Shown piece after piece: positions 49,504 through 60,025 of a stretch of DNA of 64,000 nt. A program made the translations under genes and the position numbers. Location of the stretch: assembly GCF_024814375.1 (NCBI RefSeq), contig NZ_JANUXX010000001.1, positions 62,001-126,000 on the forward strand, in the 5' to 3' direction. The stretch's first letter is position 1; every line of letters starts with the position of its first letter. The notes beneath the pieces are model-generated. The model was not told where the DNA came from, searched no databases, and saw nothing but the letters and a program-made list of their open reading frames with translations. Origin of the DNA: Streptococcus sciuri (GTDB taxonomy: Bacteria > Bacillota > Bacilli > Lactobacillales > Streptococcaceae).

Positions 49504-51306
49504 ATGTCAGATAACCGATCAATGATTGATAAGAAGTATCAGTGGGATTTGAGCACTGTTTTTGAGAGTGATGAGGTGTGGATTCAGGAAATAGAAGCTC
49601 TTTCAGAAGCTATCGATGAGGCAAAATCTTATGCTGGGCATTTGCTAGATTCAGGGCAGCGTTTGCTAGATATTACTGAATCAAATCTAGCCTTATCCCG
49701 TCGTTTAGAAAAAGTTTATGTCTATGCCTCTATGAAAAATGACCAAGATACGACAGTCGCAAAGTATCAGGAGTTTCAAGCAAAAGCAACGGCACTTTAT
49801 GCTAAGTTCAGTGAGGTTTTCTCTTTTTATGAGCCAGAATTTATGAAACTTGATGAGGATACCTATGCGCAGTTTTTAAAAGAAACACCAGATTTGAAGC
49901 GCTATAGTCATTTCTTTGAAAAACTGTTCAAACGTCAAAAACATGTCCTCACACAAGCAGAAGAAGAGCTACTAGCAGGTGCGAGTGAGATTTTCAACGC
50001 AAGTAGTGAGACTTTTGAAATCCTCGATAATGCCGATATTGTCTTTCCATTTGTCAAGGATGAAGCAGGTAATGCTGTTCAGTTAAGTCATGGAAATTTC
50101 ATCAGTCTGATGGAGTCCAAAGATCGACAAGTTAGACGAGATGCCTATGAAGGACTTTACAGTGTTTACGAACACTATCAACATACTTATGCTAAGACCC
50201 TACAGACAAATGTTAAAGTACACAATTTCGATGCGCGTGTGCGTAAATATAACTCAGCTAGACAAGCTGCTCTAGCTGGCAACTTCATTCCAGAAAGTGT
50301 CTATGACACGTTAGTTGAGACGGTCAATGAGTACTTGCCTTTATTACATCGCTATGTTGCTTTACGCCAACAAGTGTTAGGTCTTGAAAACTTGAGGATG
50401 TATGACCTCTACACACCATTATCAGAGATGGATATGGCTTATAGCTATGAGCAAGCTCTCAAGAAAGCGCAGGAAGTGTTGTCTGTTTTTGGTGAGGATT
50501 ATCTCACACAAGTGAAACGTGCTTTTAGCGAACGTTGGGTTGATGTCAAGATAAATAAAGGTAAACGCTCAGGTGCTTATTCTGGTGGTTCTTATGATAC
50601 TAATGCGTTTATTTTGCTCAACTGGCAGGATACTTTGGACAATCTTTTTACGCTTGTTCATGAGACAGGACACAGTATTCACTCAACCTTTACTCGAACT
50701 AATCAGCCTTACGTTTATGGAGATTACAGCATTTTCTTGGCTGAAATAGCTTCAACTACTAATGAAAATATTTTGACTGAAACGTTGTTGAAAGAAGAGT
50801 CAGATCCTAAAAAACGCTTTGCGATTTTAAATCATTACTTAGACGGTTTCAAAGGTACAGTCTTTCGTCAAACACAGTTTGCTGAGTTCGAGCAAGCTAT
50901 TCATCAAGCGGATCAAGATGGTGTGGTTCTAACAAGTGAATATCTTAATACTCTCTATGCTGACCTCAATGAAAAATATTATGGGCTTAAAAAAGAGGAT
51001 AATCATTTTATCCAGTATGAATGGGCAAGAATTCCACATTTTTACTACAACTATTATGTTTTTCAGTATGCGACAGGCTTCGCAGCAGCTAGCTACTTAG
51101 CTGAACGCATTGTCCACGGTGAAGAAGCTGATAAGGAGGCTTATCTCAATTACCTCAAAGCTGGAAACTCTGACTATCCGCTCAATGTCATTAAAAAAGC
51201 CGGTGTGGATATGGAAAGTAAGGACTATCTCACAGCAGCTTTCAAAGTTTTTGAAGAACGCCTTATTGAACTTGAACAATTAGTGGCAGATGGTGTTCAC
51301 TTATAA
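49504..51306 (+). CDS. pepF: Oligoendopeptidase F
   Basis: A 600-residue M3-family zinc metallopeptidase cutting medium-length peptides in the cytosol. Zinc motif HETGH at 386-390 with a downstream Glu in the LAEIAST segment. I prefer the second of two adjacent ATGs (49504), 7 nt from AAGGAG. The order coiA-pepF-methyltransferase-prsA matches other streptococci, here with one extra HAD gene inserted. Confidence 0.95.
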   Translation: MSDNRSMIDKKYQWDLSTVFESDEVWIQEIEALSEAIDEAKSYAGHLLDSGQRLLDITESNLALSRRLEKVYVYASMKNDQDTTVAKYQEFQAKATALYAKFSEVFSFYEPEFMKLDEDTYAQFLKETPDLKRYSHFFEKLFKRQKHVLTQAEEELLAGASEIFNASSETFEILDNADIVFPFVKDEAGNAVQLSHGNFISLMESKDRQVRRDAYEGLYSVYEHYQHTYAKTLQTNVKVHNFDARVRKYNSARQAALAGNFIPESVYDTLVETVNEYLPLLHRYVALRQQVLGLENLRMYDLYTPLSEMDMAYSYEQALKKAQEVLSVFGEDYLTQVKRAFSERWVDVKINKGKRSGAYSGGSYDTNAFILLNWQDTLDNLFTLVHETGHSIHSTFTRTNQPYVYGDYSIFLAEIASTTNENILTETLLKEESDPKKRFAILNHYLDGFKGTVFRQTQFAEFEQAIHQADQDGVVLTSEYLNTLYADLNEKYYGLKKEDNHFIQYEWARIPHFYYNYYVFQYATGFAAASYLAERIVHGEEADKEAYLNYLKAGNSDYPLNVIKKAGVDMESKDYLTAAFKVFEERLIELEQLVADGVHL

Positions 51307-51309
51307 TCT

Positions 51310-51342
51310 AAATTCCCTTAGAGCTAACTAAGGGAATTTTTT
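51310..51342 (+). terminator. pepF terminator
   Basis: 12-bp perfect stem AAATTCCCTTAG / CTAAGGGAATTT followed by T3. Confidence 0.88.
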
Positions 51343-51374
51343 AGGATAGATTAGAGAACTTGTTATTCCAAGCG

Positions 51375-51403
51375 TTGTTTTGAAATTCTGAAAATGTTAC
51401 AAT
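51375..51403 (+). promoter_or_regulatory. Promoter of the HAD gene
   Basis: -35 TTGTTT (51375-51380), 17-bp spacer, TGT-TACAAT (-10 at 51398-51403). Confidence 0.6.
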
Positions 51404-51467
51404 AAGTTCTGTTTTATTCTTTTAACAACTGCTAAAAAGAAACGAAGTGTATTTGGAAAGGTTGATT

Positions 51468-52124
51468 ATGACAGCATTTATTTGGGATTTAGATGGGACA
51501 TTAATTGATTCGTACCAAGCCATTATGAAAGCGCTCGAGGTGACTTATAAGGCGTATGATTTTCATGATTGGGACAAAAAGACTATCTACGCTTATATTT
51601 TACAAGAGTCTGTGGGGCAACTTTTGGAGAAAAAATCTAAAGAAACAGGTATTGCCTTATCGCAGTTAAGAGATTTCTTTAGTGATGAACAAACTAAACG
51701 TGATGATAGTATCAAACTTGTACCATCAGCTAAAATGACGCTTGCTTGGGCAGATTATCATGGTATCCAACAGTTTATGTATACACACAAAGGCATAAGC
51801 ACGCAAGCTGTTTTAGAGAATTTAGGCATTAAGCATTATTTCACAGAAATTTTGACAGGTGATTCAGGTTTTGAGCGTAAACCTCATCCAGAAGGTATTC
51901 ATTATCTTATGAAAAAATACAATCTTAAACCAAGCGAAACCTATTATATAGGAGATCGAAAACTAGATGTTGAAGTGGCTAGAAATGCTGGTATTTTCTC
52001 TATCAATTTGACTCAACCCACAAATCTCATCAATCAAAACATTCAAGATTTGTTAGAAATTAAGACTTTGTTTTCAAAAGAAAATGAAATCCAGATAGAC
52101 GGTTCAGCTAAAAACACCATCTAA
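51468..52124 (+). CDS. HAD-IA family hydrolase (phosphoglycolate phosphatase-like)
   Basis: A 218-residue haloacid dehalogenase-type phosphatase. Motif I DLDGTLIDS at 7-15, cap domain, the THKG motif II region, lysine in ERKPHPEG, and motif IV GDRKLDVE. Natural substrate unknown. ATG 51468 follows GGAAAGG; an upstream in-frame start would enter the leader. Confidence 0.87.
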   Translation: MTAFIWDLDGTLIDSYQAIMKALEVTYKAYDFHDWDKKTIYAYILQESVGQLLEKKSKETGIALSQLRDFFSDEQTKRDDSIKLVPSAKMTLAWADYHGIQQFMYTHKGISTQAVLENLGIKHYFTEILTGDSGFERKPHPEGIHYLMKKYNLKPSETYYIGDRKLDVEVARNAGIFSINLTQPTNLINQNIQDLLEIKTLFSKENEIQIDGSAKNTI

Positions 52125-52157
52125 TCCAAAAAACTTTCAGCGAAGTTTGTTATTTTT

Positions 52158-52166
52158 TGATATAAT
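52158..52166 (+). promoter_or_regulatory. Extended -10 giving a predicted leaderless methyltransferase mRNA
   Basis: TGA-TATAAT at 52158-52166, then 7 nt, then ATG at 52174. The earlier in-frame ATG (52165) and TTG (52147) overlap or precede the -10 box. Confidence 0.65.
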
Positions 52167-52173
52167 GGTACTT

Positions 52174-52884
52174 ATGGTTCATTCATATTCAAAAAATGCT
52201 AATCACAATATGCGTCGACCTGTGGTTAAAGAAGAGATTGTTCGTTTCATGCGAGAACGCCAGCAGCAACCTGCAGGATTTTTGGCTGAGCTAGAAGTTT
52301 TTGCAAGACAAGAGAATATCCCTATCATTCCACATGAAACGGTAGCTTACTTTCGTTTGTTAATGCAAATGCTACAACCTAAAAATATCTTAGAAATTGG
52401 CACAGCTATAGGATTTTCAGCCCTTTTGATGGCTAATAATGCTAAAGAAGCCAATATCACAACAATTGATCGTAATCCTGAGATGATTGCTTTAGCGAAA
52501 GAAAATTTTGCAAAATATGACAAGAGAGGGCAAATCACCTTGCTTGAGGGAGAAGCAGCGGAGCTTTTAATGCATTTAGAAAGCTACTATGATTTTGTTT
52601 TCATGGACTCTGCAAAATCGAAGTATATCGTCTTTTTACCAGAGATTCTCAAGCACATGCCTGTAGGTGGTGTGGTGGTTCTTGATGATATTTTTCAAGG
52701 TGGTGATGTCGCAAGACCTATTTTAGAGGTTAGGAGAGGACAGCGGACGATTTATCGAGGATTACAACGTTTATTTGACGCTACTTTAGATAATCCAGCT
52801 TTAACTGCTTCACTTGTACCACTAGGAGATGGGCTGCTCATTCTGCGTAAAAATAAAGAGGAAGTTATGCTACCAGAAAATTAA
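52174..52884 (+). CDS. Class I SAM-dependent O-methyltransferase
   Basis: A 236-residue YrrM/COMT-like enzyme. SAM motif ILEIGTAIGFSALLMA near residue 72, motif with Asp in TTIDRNPEM, and the DFVFMDSAKSKY segment. Substrate unknown. The start MVHSYSKNANHNMRRP agrees with my memory of streptococcal homologues and with the promoter position. It sits before prsA as in other streptococci. Confidence 0.87.
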   Translation: MVHSYSKNANHNMRRPVVKEEIVRFMRERQQQPAGFLAELEVFARQENIPIIPHETVAYFRLLMQMLQPKNILEIGTAIGFSALLMANNAKEANITTIDRNPEMIALAKENFAKYDKRGQITLLEGEAAELLMHLESYYDFVFMDSAKSKYIVFLPEILKHMPVGGVVVLDDIFQGGDVARPILEVRRGQRTIYRGLQRLFDATLDNPALTASLVPLGDGLLILRKNKEEVMLPEN

Positions 52885-52902
52885 GCATGTTTTAAGAAAA
52901 TA

Positions 52903-52911
52903 TGATATACT
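52903..52911 (+). promoter_or_regulatory. prsA promoter (extended -10)
   Basis: TGA-TATACT at 52903-52911; start near 52918, leader of about 50 nt containing AAGGAGA. Confidence 0.6.
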
Positions 52912-52969
52912 AATTAGGATTGGTGTATGCTACCATTAGTACATATCAGTGAAGGAGATAAATATAACA

Positions 52970-53980
52970 ATGAAAAAAAGCCGTAAAATCGCAGCAGGAC
53001 TCGTTACCTTATTGTCTATAGCAACACTGACTGCTTGCTCATCATCAAAAGATTCTTCTGTCATTACGATGAAAGGTGATACTATTACTGTTTCAGACGT
53101 GTATAATCAAGTTAAAAGTAATTCAGCAACACAACAAGCTGTGTTGACGTTGACCCTTCAGAGAGTTCTTCAGCAACAGTATGGCGATAAGGTCAGTGAT
53201 AAAAAAGTGAGTCAAGCTTATAACAAAGTCGCTGAACAGTACGGAACATACTTCTCTGCAATCCTTGCTCAACAAGGTTTGACAGCAGAAACTTATAAGC
53301 AACAGTTGCGTGTGCAATTACTTGTTGAAGCTGCAGTCAGTGAAGCGGCGAAAAAGGAATTGACGACCAAAAACTATAAGGCTGCTTTCAAAAACTATGT
53401 CCCTGACACCAAGATTCAAGTTATCAAACTAGATTCTGAAGATACAGCAAAATCAGTCCTTGAAGAAGCTAGAGCAGATGGTGCTGACTTTGCAAGCATT
53501 GCTAAGGAAAAAACAACTGAGTCAGATAAGAAATACGAATACACCGTTAACTCGGCAACGACGAGCTCAACTTTACCATCAGCAGTATTGAGCGCTGCTT
53601 TATCACAAGATGTTAATAGTGTTTCGGATGTTATCACTGTTTCGGAATCAAGTAGTTCTTCTTATTATATTGTGAAAGTGACGAGTCGTGAAACAAAAAA
53701 ATCCAATTGGAAAGATTACAAGAGTCAGTTGAAACAAGTCATTTTAAACGAGAAGAAATCAGATCAAAGCTTCCAAAATCAGGTTATCGCAAATGCGCTT
53801 AAAAAAGCTAATGTTAAGGTGAAAGATACTGCTTTCAGTAGTATCATGTCTGCTTATATCAATAACAGTTCAAGTGGTACATCTTCTTCATCAAGTTCTT
53901 CAAGCAGTTCAAACTCATCATCTAGTGAAGCAAGTTCAGAAGCTAGCTCAACTGAAGAAAGTAGCGCAGCTTCTGAGTAG
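52970..53980 (+). CDS. prsA: Foldase lipoprotein PrsA
   Basis: A 336-residue surface lipoprotein that helps fold secreted proteins. Signal peptide with lipobox LTAC (Cys23), an N-terminal SurA-like region, a parvulin (PpiC-type) domain at about 140-245, then a low-complexity Ser-rich tail of about 40 residues ending in Ser/Glu/Ala. The parvulin domain is divergent, as in many streptococcal PrsA proteins. I chose the ATG at 52970, 11 nt after AAGGAGA. Confidence 0.92.
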   Translation: MKKSRKIAAGLVTLLSIATLTACSSSKDSSVITMKGDTITVSDVYNQVKSNSATQQAVLTLTLQRVLQQQYGDKVSDKKVSQAYNKVAEQYGTYFSAILAQQGLTAETYKQQLRVQLLVEAAVSEAAKKELTTKNYKAAFKNYVPDTKIQVIKLDSEDTAKSVLEEARADGADFASIAKEKTTESDKKYEYTVNSATTSSTLPSAVLSAALSQDVNSVSDVITVSESSSSSYYIVKVTSRETKKSNWKDYKSQLKQVILNEKKSDQSFQNQVIANALKKANVKVKDTAFSSIMSAYINNSSSGTSSSSSSSSSSNSSSSEASSEASSTEESSAASE

Positions 53981-54033
53981 TCAAGAGAAGTGTCTAAAGT
54001 TTTGAAAAATTAATAAAAATAGTTTTATAACCC

Positions 54034-54062
54034 AAGAGAGCAATGAAAATTGTTCTCTTTTT
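54034..54062 (+). terminator. prsA terminator
   Basis: AAGAGAGCAAT / ATTGTTCTCTT with one wobble pair, then T-rich. Confidence 0.8.
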
Positions 54063-54600
54063 CTATGTTTTCGATGATGAAAATGTTACGAAGAGATGTC
54101 ATTTGAAATAGTCAGACCAGAAAAATTATGTGCCAAACAAAGACAGTCAAGACATTTAATGATTCTATCTATAAAGCAACAAAAGGTTGGTCTTGTGATA
54201 GAAGAGTTGATTCTTAAAACGTGGTTGAATGTTCAAACTAAGATAATATGATAAAAGTCAGCTAGGTAAGGTAAAATATGATTTACTGACTTTTTCTTGA
54301 CTCAAAATCAGATAAGAAGTAAAATTAATAATAGTCAGAAAATAGGTGAAGAAGATGATTGAGAATTTAGAATAGAAAAGAGTAAATTGCAATCTGATTT
54401 TTATTGGAGATTGTTATTACAATTTTTCAATCATATCTTATGTTTCGAATCTTTATTTATTAATTTGAATCTACTTTTTAGCTTTTCACAAGGCGGTTGA
54501 ATTTTAAAAATCAGAAATTCATTTTAAAAAATAAGGATTGTAAATATTAGGAAAGTTATTTTTAATCAGGATAAATTTCAAATGAATGGTATCAAAAGTT
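54063..54600. other. AT-rich gene-free stretch before galE
   Basis: About 540 bp with no intact gene and no frame I can assign. It contains an orphan terminator-like hairpin (54253-54295) and is more AT-rich than its surroundings. No clear consensus promoter for galE was found. Confidence 0.5.
54253..54295 (+). terminator. Orphan terminator-like hairpin
   Basis: AAAAGTCAG / CTGACTTTT arms with T5 after the stem and no intact gene upstream; possibly the end of a lost gene or of a small RNA. Confidence 0.5.
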
Positions 54601-54612
54601 GGGAGAATTGAG

Positions 54613-55647
54613 ATGAAAAAAACGTTATTGGTAACTGGTGGAGCCGGCTACATTGGTTCACACACTGTTTTAGAACTTTTAGAGCACCGCTATGAAGTTG
54701 TCATTATTGATGATTTGAGCAATGCCAGCGAAAAAGTTATTGGTACTATTAAAAAATTATCGAAGCAGAATGACAGTTTATCTTTTTATAAAATTGATTT
54801 GAAAGATATTACCAGAGTAGAAAAAGTTTTTCAAAAACATCGTTTTGATGGTGTTATTCATTTTGCAGGTTATAAGGCTGTAGGTGAATCGGTGATTAAT
54901 CCGTTAATGTATTATGAAAATAACTTATTCTCAACTATTAACCTTCTTAAATTAATGGAAAAATATAAGGTTTTTAACTTTGTTTTTAGCTCCTCAGCAA
55001 CGGTCTATGAGACTATCTCCGAAATGCCGTTTCATGAATGGAATACTCTAAACGCTTCTAGTCCATATGGGCGAACGAAACAATTTATAGAAATGATGTT
55101 GAAAGACTTGTTTATTTCAAATTCAAATTGGAAAATTGTTTGTCTAAGGTATTTTAATCCATTGGGTGCACATGAAAGTGGAGATTTAGGAGAGGATCCA
55201 AATGGAATTCCGAATAACCTTGTTCCTTACATTACACAAGTTGCAGTTGGAAAGCTACCATTTCTAAATATATTTGGAACTGATTATAATACACCTGATG
55301 GTACTTGTATTAGAGATTATGTCCATATTAATGACTTAGCATATGGTCATAGAAAAGCTTTAGAATACATTTTTAGTAACAACAAAGGACTTTATGAAGC
55401 AATTAATTTAGGAAGTGGTATTGGGTATAGTGTATTTGATATCTTACATCATCTTGAAGAAGTCATTGGGGAGTCAATTCCCTATAAAGTAACTGATCGC
55501 AGACCAGGAGATATTGACAAATCACTTGCAGATATTTCAAAAGCAGAAGAGCTACTGGGATGGAAGCCAAGGTATGATATTATGAAAATGTGCCAAGATA
55601 CGTGGAGGTGGCAACAGAAACATCCAAATGGTTTCAATGAAGAATAA
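54613..55647 (+). CDS. galE: UDP-glucose 4-epimerase
   Basis: A 344-residue short-chain dehydrogenase-type epimerase interconverting UDP-glucose and UDP-galactose. NAD motif GGAGYIGS near 8-15, Ser-Ser-Ala-Thr active-site segment (SSSATVY), catalytic Tyr-x3-Lys (YGRTK). No galK, galT or polysaccharide genes are adjacent, so this is a stand-alone copy, more likely for glycan synthesis than the Leloir pathway (inference). ATG 54613 is preceded by GGGAGAATTGAG. The gene is AT-rich and lies between decayed segments. Confidence 0.93.
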   Translation: MKKTLLVTGGAGYIGSHTVLELLEHRYEVVIIDDLSNASEKVIGTIKKLSKQNDSLSFYKIDLKDITRVEKVFQKHRFDGVIHFAGYKAVGESVINPLMYYENNLFSTINLLKLMEKYKVFNFVFSSSATVYETISEMPFHEWNTLNASSPYGRTKQFIEMMLKDLFISNSNWKIVCLRYFNPLGAHESGDLGEDPNGIPNNLVPYITQVAVGKLPFLNIFGTDYNTPDGTCIRDYVHINDLAYGHRKALEYIFSNNKGLYEAINLGSGIGYSVFDILHHLEEVIGESIPYKVTDRRPGDIDKSLADISKAEELLGWKPRYDIMKMCQDTWRWQQKHPNGFNEE

Positions 55648-55684
55648 AAAGAAGTCAAAAAGATACATTAGAGGAATCTTTTGA

Positions 55685-56158
55685 TATAAATGTGGTGCTA
55701 TTTTTCAAAAAAACATACACAGTCTTAATGAGTTATATATTCCAATCAGTGAGTGGAAATTTATATTTTCAAACCTCAGCGCAGTAAAAAGAAAAGGAAC
55801 TGTAATTGCTTTAGTTCCTGCTACTGTTGTTACAGATACTACTGGTATTGATTACGAATATAAAAAAGAATTATTAAAAAATCATACACTTGAAGCAGTT
55901 GTCTCTTTGCCAGAGGAACTATTCTCTAATAGTAAGACATCCGTGGTTACAGTTGGGATTGTAATGACTGCTCATGTTCCACATCCGCCACTTAAAGAAA
56001 CATGGTTTGGTTATTGGTGAGATAAATTTGTAAAGACCAAGAAATATGGACGTTCAGATGCAAATAATTGTTGGAGTGAGGAAAATGGATTAGAGGCTTA
56101 CTGGTTAAACGCATTCTTTAATCGTAAAGAAATCAGTCAATTTGATTCGTTTGTATAG
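55685..56158 (+). pseudogene. Remnant of type I restriction methyltransferase subunit HsdM
   Basis: One frame runs from 55685 with a single internal TGA (56018) to a TAG at 56156. It carries HsdM-like sequence: KGTVIALVPATVVTDTTG, YKKELLKNHTLEAVVSLPEELF, SVVTVGIVM and KETWFGYW. The N-terminal SAM and NPPF motifs and any hsdS or hsdR gene are missing. This is the decayed middle part of a type I system. Confidence 0.8.
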
Positions 56159-56251
56159 TTTAATTACCTACAGCATAATTATATTTTTAAAATAAAATGA
56201 AATGCACAACGTGAAAGTGGTATTTTTGAACAAATTGAAGTTGAAACACAC

Positions 56252-56293
56252 TTCCAATAATCAAGTTTTATCATTACCACCTGATTATTGGAA
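56252..56293. repeat. 12-bp perfect inverted repeat
   Basis: TTCCAATAATCA (56252-56263) and TGATTATTGGAA (56282-56293), 18-nt loop, no T-run. It marks the right end of the decayed hsdM patch, just before the alaS promoter. Confidence 0.7.
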
Positions 56294-56316
56294 TATATAA
56301 TTAATTAGAATTTTAC

Positions 56317-56345
56317 TTGACTTAAGATTTAAAAGACTGTATAAT
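56317..56345 (+). promoter_or_regulatory. alaS promoter
   Basis: -35 TTGACT (56317-56322), 17-bp spacer, -10 TATAAT (56340-56345); near-consensus. Confidence 0.85.
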
Positions 56346-56351
56346 GAAAAG

Positions 56352-56553
56352 AAATGTGGTGCTGTAGCGCCTATTATCAAGAGGATACTTTCAAACACTA
56401 GAGACAGAAAATTGGCGGTCGTTGCGAGCCAAGGACAGTGTGATAGTTGGCTACTTGATAGTCATAATATAAAGATAAATGAGAATGACAAGTTCATTGA
56501 ATGAAGGTGGTACCGCGGTTTTTCGCCCTTCGTGAGATGACTTGTCTTTTTTT
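56352..56553 (+). ncRNA. T-box leader of alaS
   Basis: The T-box sequence AATGAAGGTGGTACCGCGG is at 56500-56518. It is followed by a terminator whose arms are near 56487-56497 and 56537-56546 (GACAAGT...ACTTGTC) with a T7 run. Uncharged tRNA-Ala should bind and favour the antiterminator. I could not fix the specifier codon with confidence; GCT or GCG triplets occur in the stem I region. Confidence 0.88.
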
Positions 56554-56689
56554 GAAACAGTATTGCGGTGGCTCTGTAGGTGTTGTTAGTTGCATTGAAT
56601 ACCTGATATTTTCTATCTATGATAGGTGTGTGAAAGAATGTGATTAGACATCAACTGCCATCGTCTACGCAGAAAGGAAGTACAATTTT

Positions 56690-59308
56690 ATGAAACAGAT
56701 GACCAGCGCACAAGTGCGTCAGATGTGGTTAGATTTTTGGAAATCAAAAGGACATAGCATTGAGCCATCAGCTAATCTTGTCCCTGTCAATGATCCAACA
56801 CTTCTTTGGATTAACTCTGGAGTTGCAACCCTGAAAAAATATTTTGATGGTTCTGTTGTCCCTGAAAATCCCCGCATTACCAATGCACAAAAAGCTATTC
56901 GTACAAATGATATTGAAAATGTTGGTAAGACCGCTCGTCATCATACGATGTTTGAAATGCTTGGAAACTTTTCAGTCGGTGATTATTTCCGGGATGAGGC
57001 GATTGCTTGGGGATATGAATTGCTAACAAGCCCTGAATGGTTTGATTTTCCAAAAGATAAGCTTTATATGACTTACTATCCAGATGATAAAGATTCTTAT
57101 AATCGCTGGATTGAGATGGGAGTAGAACCTAGCCATTTGATTCCAATTGAAGACAATTTCTGGGAAATCGGTGCAGGACCTTCTGGACCAGATACAGAAA
57201 TATTCTTTGACCGTGGTGAAGATTTTGATCCAGAGCATATTGGTATTCGCCTTTTAAAAGAAGATATTGAAAATGACCGTTATATCGAAATTTGGAATAT
57301 TGTCTTATCTCAATTTAATGCTGATCCATCTATACCACGTAGTGAGTACAAAGAATTACCACATAAAAATATTGATACGGGTGCTGGTTTAGAACGCTTA
57401 GTAGCGGTTATTCAGGGGGCTAAGACAAATTTTGAAACGGATCTTTTTATGCCGATTATCCGTGAAATCGAAAAGCTGTCAGGCAAAACCTATGACCCAG
57501 ATGGAGATAATATGAGCTTTAAGGTCATTGCTGACCACATCCGCTCACTTGCTTTTGCTATCGGTGATGGAGCGCTTCCTGGAAATGAAGGGCGTGGTTA
57601 TGTTCTTCGTCGTTTGCTGCGTCGTGCTGTTATGCATGGGCGTCGCCTCGGTATTAAAGATACTTTCCTTTACAAGTTCGTTCCAACCGTTGGGCAAATT
57701 ATGCAAAGTTATTATCCAGAGATTCTCGAAAAACGTGATTTCATTGAAAAGATCATCAAACGTGAGGAGGAAACGTTTGCTCGTACCATAGATGCTGGAT
57801 CTAGTATGCTTGATGATTTACTAACAGAACTAAAGGCTGCACATAAGGATACACTCGATGGTAAAGCTATTTTCAAACTCTATGACACCTACGGTTTTCC
57901 AGTTGAGTTGACAGAGGAGTTAGCACAGGATCAAGGCTTTAAGATTGACCATGCTGGCTTTGAAGCTGCCATGAAAGAGCAACAAGAACGTGCGCGCGCT
58001 AATGTTGTCAAAGGTGGTTCAATGGGGATGCAAAACGAAACATTATCAGGCATTACAGAGCCATCAAACTTTGACTATGAACATCAAGAGTTGGAAGGGA
58101 CACTGTCTGTTATTATCAGCGATAATAAACGCACAGAAATGGTTTCTGAAGGTCAGGCACTTCTCGTTTTTGATAATACTCCTTTCTACGCTGAGATGGG
58201 AGGGCAAGTAGCTGACCATGGAGTTATTCAAAATGCCAAAGGCGAAGTCCTTGCTCAGGTGACAGATGTTCAAAAAGCGCCAAATGGTCAAGCACTTCAT
58301 ACCGTAGAAGTTCGTGCCTCCCTTGCTATTGGTGAGACTTATCGTTTGCTTATTGATAAAAAACGTCGTCAACGTGTCATGAAAAATCATACGGCGACAC
58401 ATTTATTGCATGCTGCGCTTCATCATATCATAGGAGAACATGCTACACAAGCAGGCTCTCTCAATGAAACTGATTTTTTGCGTTTTGACTTTACTCACTT
58501 TGAGGCGGTGAGTACAGAGGAACTCAAGTGTATTGAGCGTGAAGTCAACGAGAAAATTTGGGAAGCAATTCCTATAACTACTATTGAGACCGATATTGAT
58601 ACTGCTAAAGGAATGGGAGCTATGGCACTCTTTGGTGAAAAATACGGTAAAGAAGTCCGTGTCGTGACCATAGGTGATTATTCTATTGAGCTGTGTGGAG
58701 GTACACACGTTAATAATACATCTGAAATTGGCATCTTTAAAATTATCAAAGAAGAGGGGATTGGATCTGGAACACGTCGTATTTTAGCGGTGACAGGGCG
58801 TGAAGCTTACATGGCATTCCGTAAAGAGGAAGAAGCACTCAAGTCAATTGCTCAAACGCTTAAAGCACCGCAATTGCAACAAGTTCCAAGTAAAGTCGCA
58901 ACGCTTCAAGAGCAAGTTCATAAGCTCCAAAAAGAAAACACAAGTTTGAAAGAAAAAGCAGTAGTTGCAGTAGCTAGCGACATCTTTAAGGAGGTCAGAG
59001 AAGCAGCAGGTAAACGCTATATTGCGGCTCAAGTTTCTGTATCTGATGCTGGTGCACTTCGTACTTTGGCAGACAAATGGAAACAGCAAGATTACTCAGA
59101 TGTATTGGTTCTAGCGGCTGTTATCGGTGACAAGGTGAACATCCTTGTGGCAAGCAAATCAGGTGATGTTCATGCTGGCAATCTTATCAAAACTATTGCT
59201 CCAATTGTCAATGGTCGTGGTGGTGGTAAACCTGATATGGCAATGGCAGGAGGTAGTGATGTTTCTGCTGTCCACAAACTTCTTGCATCGATTGGAGAGA
59301 AACTTTGA
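56690..59308 (+). CDS. alaS: Alanyl-tRNA synthetase
   Basis: An 872-residue class II synthetase charging tRNA-Ala. Aminoacylation domain 1-440 with class II motifs, editing domain with [13 protein letters not shown] near 565 and the CGGTH metal-site motif near 665, then the C-terminal C-Ala domain ([14 protein letters not shown]). Standard length. Controlled by the T-box leader. AGAAAGGAAG precedes the ATG. Confidence 0.97.
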   Translation: MKQMTSAQVRQMWLDFWKSKGHSIEPSANLVPVNDPTLLWINSGVATLKKYFDGSVVPENPRITNAQKAIRTNDIENVGKTARHHTMFEMLGNFSVGDYFRDEAIAWGYELLTSPEWFDFPKDKLYMTYYPDDKDSYNRWIEMGVEPSHLIPIEDNFWEIGAGPSGPDTEIFFDRGEDFDPEHIGIRLLKEDIENDRYIEIWNIVLSQFNADPSIPRSEYKELPHKNIDTGAGLERLVAVIQGAKTNFETDLFMPIIREIEKLSGKTYDPDGDNMSFKVIADHIRSLAFAIGDGALPGNEGRGYVLRRLLRRAVMHGRRLGIKDTFLYKFVPTVGQIMQSYYPEILEKRDFIEKIIKREEETFARTIDAGSSMLDDLLTELKAAHKDTLDGKAIFKLYDTYGFPVELTEELAQDQGFKIDHAGFEAAMKEQQERARANVVKGGSMGMQNETLSGITEPSNFDYEHQELEGTLSVIISDNKRTEMVSEGQALLVFDNTPFYAEMGGQVADHGVIQNAKGEVLAQVTDVQKAPNGQALHTVEVRASLAIGETYRLLIDKKRRQRVMKNHTATHLLHAALHHIIGEHATQAGSLNETDFLRFDFTHFEAVSTEELKCIEREVNEKIWEAIPITTIETDIDTAKGMGAMALFGEKYGKEVRVVTIGDYSIELCGGTHVNNTSEIGIFKIIKEEGIGSGTRRILAVTGREAYMAFRKEEEALKSIAQTLKAPQLQQVPSKVATLQEQVHKLQKENTSLKEKAVVAVASDIFKEVREAAGKRYIAAQVSVSDAGALRTLADKWKQQDYSDVLVLAAVIGDKVNILVASKSGDVHAGNLIKTIAPIVNGRGGGKPDMAMAGGSDVSAVHKLLASIGEKL

Positions 59309-59310
59309 CG

Positions 59311-59340
59311 AAAAAAACGAACTTTATGTTCGTTTTTTTT
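59311..59340. terminator. alaS terminator, symmetric
   Basis: AAAAAAACGAAC / GTTCGTTTTTTT with a 5-nt loop; may also stop thiT transcripts from the other side. Confidence 0.88.
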
Positions 59341-59395
59341 ATATCGTTTGAATCATTGTGTAAACAAAAACCAATTTATGATAAGTCTGTTTTTG

Positions 59396-59956
59396 TTAGT
59401 CAATCTCAAATAAGTGAGGGTAGGATAGGGTTAATGCCGTCAAGCAGACAACGACAATAATCCATGTGGCAAGACCGGCAGGAACGTTCACTGTCAGAGA
59501 GTACCAGACAGCACCCATGCCTTTTGGAGCATAAGACCCCCAAAAGAGGAATCCAGCCACAAAGTGAAAGAAATAGCGTACAGCACAGGCGATAAAAGAA
59601 GCTAGATAAACTGTTGTAAGAGCTTCATATTTTCGCTGTGTTTTTAGTTGTTTCTGAAAACGATTAGCAAAAAGCCCTGCAAGCCCCATGACTGTAAAGG
59701 CGATAAGGTACTCAATGATGACTTGGCTAAGATTGAGATAGTAGACTTTTCCAAGAATAAAGTGCAAGAGTCCCCAGATAAAGCCGCTTACCAAACCATG
59801 CTTGAGTCCACGGCGTAGGCAGATAAAAATAAGAGGAATGGCACCAAAAGATGGTGTAATCCATGAAGCAAAGTCGGGGATAAAAGATAAAACCATAGCC
59901 AAAGCGGCAAAGAGAGCTGTCTCTATAAGTGCTCTGCTGTTTGATGATGTTGACAT
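59396..59956 (-). CDS. thiT: Thiamine ECF transporter substrate-binding subunit ThiT
   Basis: A 186-residue membrane protein with about six hydrophobic segments. ThiT signature: ALRRGLKHG-like CLRRGLKHG, then GFIWGLLHFILGK. It binds thiamine and works with the shared ECF energy module encoded elsewhere. ATG 59956 follows AGGAG. A TPP riboswitch lies upstream, which fixes the substrate as thiamine. Confidence 0.92.
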   Translation of the reverse strand: MSTSSNSRALIETALFAALAMVLSFIPDFASWITPSFGAIPLIFICLRRGLKHGLVSGFIWGLLHFILGKVYYLNLSQVIIEYLIAFTVMGLAGLFANRFQKQLKTQRKYEALTTVYLASFIACAVRYFFHFVAGFLFWGSYAPKGMGAVWYSLTVNVPAGLATWIIVVVCLTALTLSYPHLFEID

Positions 59957-59987
59957 AAAAACTCCTCTCAAATCAGAAAGGAGTTTT
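59957..59987 (-). promoter_or_regulatory. Hairpin masking the thiT ribosome site
   Basis: Arms AAAACTCCT and AGGAGTTTT pair perfectly. The second arm contains the AGGAG ribosome site just before the ATG, so folding would block translation. It probably is the expression platform of the TPP riboswitch. Confidence 0.65.
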
Positions 59988-60025
59988 GTGTCTTGCGTTC
60001 AAATAGTATATTTAACCGTTAATGT

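Noticed and set aside
56844..59351. Long antisense and alternate-frame readings inside alaS
   Set aside because: All are shadows of the intact alaS frame without ribosome sites or family features.
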